From Thermoplasmata archaeon (lineage in GTDB: Archaea > Thermoplasmatota > Thermoplasmata > Lutacidiplasmatales > UBA184), in NCBI GenBank assembly GCA_027365105.1, contig DAHXNZ010000006.1:1-64000 (forward strand): a stretch of DNA of 64,000 bases, given 5' to 3'. Shown here one piece after another: positions 61,210 through 64,000 of the stretch. Position 1 is the stretch's first letter. Every line of letters starts with the position of its first letter. The position numbers were made by a program, and so were the translations under genes. The notes under the pieces were generated by a model. The model did no database searches. It was not told where the DNA came from and worked only from the letters and a program-made list of their open reading frames with translations.

Positions 61210-62190
61210 TTACTGTTCCGGCGCCACGAGAGAGGCCCCTCGAGACGACGGGCGGACGATGTACGGCACACCGCCCGCTCGGGCGATCCGTCGGGCGAGC
61301 TCCAGTTCGCGTCCGGGGAACGGCAGAGCGACGATCGATCCGCCGCGGCCGGCCCCGGTGAGCTTGCCTCCGATCATCGACGGCCGGGCCGCCTCCAGGA
61401 GGGCTTCGAGCCGCGGGTGGGAGACTCCCACCTCTCGGAGGACCCGGTGGTTTTCGGTCAGCCGCGCACCCACCTCTTCGCGGTCTTCCCGGAGGAGGGC
61501 CCGGATCCCCGCTCGGGCGACCGCCTCAAACTGTCGGAGGAGCTCCGGGCCGTCCGGCTGCTCGAGCCGCTCGCGGACCGACCGGATTGCCTCCGGCGCG
61601 GCTCTCGGGATCCCGGAGTAGGCCACGACCCAGATCCAGCCGGGGTCGGGGATCCGACGGGCCGTCCACTGGATCTGCCCGTCCTCCAGCGTCCACAGCT
61701 CCGTACCCGACGCGTCGTTGAGCGCGACGTAGCCGCCGGCCACCGACGCGGTCGTGTCCCCCGGGCTTCCGATCCCTTGGGCATGCTGCTCGATCCCGAA
61801 GCTCCGACGCGCGAGGGTCGGTCGATCGATTCCCCCCGTGGCCGCGCCGAGACCGGCCGCCAGGGCCGCAACGAACGCCGCCGAGGATCCCAACCCGGAG
61901 CGTCGGGGGACCCGGGAGGTCGTGCGGACCGCCAGCGGACGACCGAGGGCCCACATCTCTTCGAGCGCGGTGCGGAAGTAGCCGGGGGCGGTCGCCGCGT
62001 CGCCGTGCCCGTTGAGCTGGGTGTGCTCGGCGGCCTGGACCACGACCTGGGTCTCCAGATCGAGGGCGAAGAGAAGCTCGGGCGTCCCGCGGACGACGCC
62101 GTGTTCTCCAAAGAGGATGCACTTGCCCGGTGCCCGGGCCGTGACCGGAAGGGGCGTCGCCGGGACCGGAGCGGGCTCGGGGTCGGTCAT
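61210..62190 (-). CDS. mvk: Mevalonate kinase (GHMP family)
   Basis: A 326-aa GHMP kinase for isoprenoid lipid synthesis. Motif 1 is 'ARAPGKCILFGEHGVVRGTP'. Motif 2, the ATP loop, is 'PRRSGLGSSAAFVAALAAGL'. The Asp region is 'GIGSPGDTTASVAGGYVAL', and motif 3 is 'MIGGKLTGAGRGGSIVALPF'. The catalytic-Asp region (GDTTAS) fits 5-phosphorylating mevalonate kinases. Thermoplasma itself uses a mevalonate 3-kinase, which makes the assignment informative if correct. The ATG at 62190 overlaps the trm56 stop (ATGA). It ends the aIF2-alpha operon. Confidence 0.9.
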   Translation of the reverse strand: MTDPEPAPVPATPLPVTARAPGKCILFGEHGVVRGTPELLFALDLETQVVVQAAEHTQLNGHGDAATAPGYFRTALEEMWALGRPLAVRTTSRVPRRSGLGSSAAFVAALAAGLGAATGGIDRPTLARRSFGIEQHAQGIGSPGDTTASVAGGYVALNDASGTELWTLEDGQIQWTARRIPDPGWIWVVAYSGIPRAAPEAIRSVRERLEQPDGPELLRQFEAVARAGIRALLREDREEVGARLTENHRVLREVGVSHPRLEALLEAARPSMIGGKLTGAGRGGSIVALPFPGRELELARRIARAGGVPYIVRPSSRGASLVAPEQ

Positions 62191-62765
62191 GGCAAGGCCT
62201 CCTTTTCCACCACCCGTTTGCCCCGGGGGGAGGGCCGGATCCGGACCGTTCCGCCGGCAAACCGCCGCGCGGGGATGGGCCCGACGAGCCGGTCGAGGGT
62301 CAGCGCGAGCGCCGCGACCTCGCTGTGGGGCTGCGCGCCCACGGCGACGTTGTAGTCGGCCCGTTCGTAGAGCTCGAACGGGACCTTCGCTCCGCCGATC
62401 ACCAGGAGGACCCGGGGGGCGTCCCGGATCCGGTGCGCGACTCGTTCCAGGGGGAGGCCGTACATCGTCAGGTGGACCACCGTCCCGGCAAACTCCCGGA
62501 GGAGACGGCGCCAGTCGTCGATCCCCTCGACCTCAAAGTTGCCTCCCCAACGGCGCGCCACGGACCGGATCCGATCCGCGAGATCGGGGTCCGGAGGGTG
62601 AAGGTACATCCGATCGGCTCCCAGGGCCCGGGCGGCCAGAGCCGCGTGGGTCGTCAGCCTAGGGTCCCGACCGGCCCGATGCCCGAGGCGGAGCACCGAG
62701 ACCCGGGGCGTCGGCCGCCTACTCTTCGGATTCCGACGGCTGGAATCGTTCGACTCGGTGGCCAC
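62187..62765 (-). CDS. trm56: tRNA ribose 2'-O-methyltransferase Trm56 (position C56)
   Basis: A 192-aa SPOUT-class methyltransferase that methylates C56 in archaeal tRNAs. Family sequences are 'VSVLRLGHRAGRDPRLTTHA', 'ALGADRMYLHPPDPDLADRI', 'VVHLTMYGLPLERVAHRI' and the SAM-knot region 'LLVIGGAKVPFELYERADYN', followed by 'VAVGAQPHSEVAALALTLDR'. The GTG at 62765 overlaps the HTH gene by 47 nt. The true start may be lower (homology begins at VSVLRL), but no nearer ATG is present. Confidence 0.9.
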   Translation of the reverse strand: MATESNDSSRRNPKSRRPTPRVSVLRLGHRAGRDPRLTTHAALAARALGADRMYLHPPDPDLADRIRSVARRWGGNFEVEGIDDWRRLLREFAGTVVHLTMYGLPLERVAHRIRDAPRVLLVIGGAKVPFELYERADYNVAVGAQPHSEVAALALTLDRLVGPIPARRFAGGTVRIRPSPRGKRVVEKEALP

Positions 62766-63246
62766 GGTACTCCAGGTTCTGGGATCGCTTGACCAGCGAC
62801 TTGAGCCGTGTGGGGGTCATGCCGAGTTCCTCCGCGACGTCGGAGAAGAACTTTCCCTCGACCCCGACCGCCTCGAAGATCTTGCGCTCCAGCTTCTCGT
62901 ACTCCTTGGGCGGCATGGCCGCGATGGCCAGGACCTCCGAGATCTCGGCCAGGGGCGAGGTGATCGCGATGTTCATCGTCGAGTAGTAGAAGTGGTAGCT
63001 GCGGACCGGCTGGCGCCGGCCCTCCCGGGTCACCCAGCGGGTGTCGATGAGCTTCATCTTCTCGAAGGAGGTCAGCGCGCGGGCTCCCTCGGCCCCGAAC
63101 TCCTTCTGGATGTCGTCGAGGGTGAGCCAGGTTTCGGCCAGCCGCTGGACGAGTTGGAGCTTGACGGGGCTATCGACCGCCCGGAGGATCGGGACAAGGT
63201 CGCTGATGTCATTGATGACCTTGATGCGGTGGACGGTGGCGGCCAT
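62719..63246 (-). CDS. ArsR-like winged-helix regulator
   Basis: A 175-aa DNA-binding protein. The N-terminal ArsR-type wHTH is at about residues 12-75: 'DLVPILRAVDSPVKLQLVQR', 'LAETWLTLDDIQKEFGAEGA' and 'LIDTRWV'. A beta-rich wing region (PVRSYHFYYSTMNIAITSPL) and a C-terminal second helical HTH-like part ('FFSDVAEELGMTPTRLKSLV') follow. The conserved position next to aIF2-alpha/nop10 suggests it is a housekeeping regulator. The ATG at 63246 lies 7 nt after nop10. Confidence 0.85.
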   Translation of the reverse strand: MAATVHRIKVINDISDLVPILRAVDSPVKLQLVQRLAETWLTLDDIQKEFGAEGARALTSFEKMKLIDTRWVTREGRRQPVRSYHFYYSTMNIAITSPLAEISEVLAIAAMPPKEYEKLERKIFEAVGVEGKFFSDVAEELGMTPTRLKSLVKRSQNLEYRGHRVERFQPSESEE

Positions 63247-63253
63247 CTAATGC

Positions 63254-63439
63254 TCACTCCGACCCTGGAGCCGGTCGACCGACCGCATCCTGGAGCTTTC
63301 GGCGGTAGACCCCCCATCGGTCGCCCGGGCGGTACCGCCCCGGGTGCGGCGTTCGGGTGGGCTTCCCGCAGGCGGGGCACTGGATCCGGAGACTGTATCG
63401 GTCGCACGCGGCGCACCGGTACAGCAGGTGGTCGCTCAT
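63254..63439 (-). CDS. nop10: H/ACA ribonucleoprotein Nop10 (ribosome biogenesis protein)
   Basis: A 61-aa protein with a zinc ribbon at the N terminus (YRCAACDRYSLRIQCPACGK: CxxC...CxxC) and a helical end 'RPGDRWGVYRRKLQDAVGR'. It is a subunit of archaeal H/ACA RNPs with Cbf5, guiding pseudouridylation. The ATG overlaps the aIF2-alpha stop (ATGA), as in the widely conserved archaeal aIF2a-nop10 arrangement. Confidence 0.95.
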   Translation of the reverse strand: MSDHLLYRCAACDRYSLRIQCPACGKPTRTPHPGRYRPGDRWGVYRRKLQDAVGRPAPGSE

Positions 63440-64000
63440 GGTCGGGCGAACGATCCTTTGCCGCCGGCGGCGGTGATCGACCGGAGGGCGGCCTCGGAGG
63501 CCTTCTTGAGGATCTCCTCGGCCTGCTTGTACTGGGCCGCGGAGACGCGGAGCCGGTAGCGGGGGGCGCCCACATACTGGATGGTGATCGACTGCCGGTC
63601 GACGCTCTCGGCGGCCAGCAACGCCTCCCGGACGTGCTGAACCCCATCCGGTGCGGCATCGGTGACTTCGAGGATCCCGAGGATTTCGACCGAGGGGGGA
63701 ACGATGTTGTCGTGGGCGACCTGGACGAACTCGTGGGCCCATGGCTCCTTGGGATTTTCCTTCGCGAACCGCTTCGGCTCGGCCGAGGCGACCTCGAAGG
63801 CGTTGAAGAGGGATCCGTACCGCTTGACCAGGCCGACCGCGAAGAGCGGGTAGGTTTCCTCCGGTTTGAGATGGAGAGCGGCGGCCACCTGGTCGAGGAG
63901 GCGCAGGGCGCGCTGCTCGTTCTTCCACGCCTGAACCTTTTCCCGGCGCTGATGGTCGTTGATCCGCTTGAGGGAAAGATCGATCTGGTTCTTGCCGAGG
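63436..64000 (-). CDS. eif2a: Translation initiation factor 2 subunit alpha, C-terminal part (partial)
   Basis: The gene runs off the window edge. About 188 residues are visible, including the end of the S1 domain region ('KNQIDLSLKRINDHQRREKV'), the helical domain ('QAWKNEQRALRLLDQVAAAL') and the C-terminal alpha/beta domain ('APRYRLRVSAAQYKQAEEIL', 'GKGSFARP'). The alpha subunit binds gamma and initiator tRNA during start selection. The track's start at 63888 is internal; the frame stays open to 64000. It is coupled to nop10 by ATGA. Confidence 0.94.
   Translation of the reverse strand, partial: LGKNQIDLSLKRINDHQRREKVQAWKNEQRALRLLDQVAAALHLKPEETYPLFAVGLVKRYGSLFNAFEVASAEPKRFAKENPKEPWAHEFVQVAHDNIVPPSVEILGILEVTDAAPDGVQHVREALLAAESVDRQSITIQYVGAPRYRLRVSAAQYKQAEEILKKASEAALRSITAAGGKGSFARP

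Noticed and set aside
1-64000. CRISPR arrays, rRNA genes, prophage or plasmid origin
   Set aside because: No regularly spaced direct repeats, rRNA-like segments, integrase/capsid genes or origin-like repeat clusters were found by eye.

Overview
The window is a high-GC piece of archaeal chromosome, most likely from a member of the Thermoplasmatota (inference). Archaeal markers are aIF2-alpha, Nop10, the tRNA 2'-O-methyltransferase Trm56, aIF5A with its hypusine loop, mevalonate kinase, a tRNA-Glu gene with an intron in the T arm, and TATA promoters centred about 26-31 nt upstream of start codons (leaderless mRNAs). The Thermoplasmata hint comes from giant secreted proteins built from 'TETGLPxGTxW' and InlB-like 'FxxWxGTGxxSxTG' repeats.

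Layout. (1) 1-2823, plus strand: the tail of an unknown gene, then an M16 metallopeptidase pair, one subunit with an intact HxxEH site and one without. (2) 2971-22211, minus strand: four giant single-pass surface proteins in three promoter units, with a small membrane protein and a duplicated ACT-domain protein. (3) 22290-42205, minus strand: one ~20-kb gene string read from a single recognisable promoter. In order it encodes a small C2H2 zinc-finger protein, a 1952-aa carboxypeptidase-regulatory-like repeat protein, a von Willebrand A-like surface protein, two related tail-anchored surface proteins, a polytopic membrane protein fused to two CDC48-type AAA+ modules, a small membrane protein, and a Cys-paired repeat/PKD surface protein. 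Most neighbours overlap by ATGA or GTGA. This is the best candidate for an undescribed system: a membrane-embedded double-AAA+ machine co-expressed with its probable surface substrates or partners.

(4) 42626-49820, plus strand: a complete histidine operon in one overlapping chain, hisG-D-C-H-A-B-F-IE plus a PHP phosphatase. It is preceded by a promoter, a possible His-containing leader peptide and a hairpin. hisG appears to carry a 1-nt disruption at its start. (5) An Lrp/AsnC regulator (49875) converges on a minus-strand lysine (DAP) operon, dapA-dapB-lysC-lysA-aminotransferase, which has a leaderless promoter and a direct repeat upstream. (6) 55951-58289, minus strand: a ribbon-helix-helix regulator with operator-like 10-bp repeats, a small zinc protein, PduO-type cobalamin adenosyltransferase and a YchF/Obg-type GTPase. 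(7) 58558-61065: aIF5A, a conserved unknown, the intron-bearing tRNA-Glu(CTC) and a frameshifted IS4-family transposase. (8) 61210-64000, minus strand: an information/isoprenoid operon, aIF2-alpha (partial)-nop10-HTH-trm56-mvk.

All assignments come from reading the sequence. No database search was run, so family names rest on motif recognition. Exact starts are argued from promoter spacing, Shine-Dalgarno sequences or overlaps.
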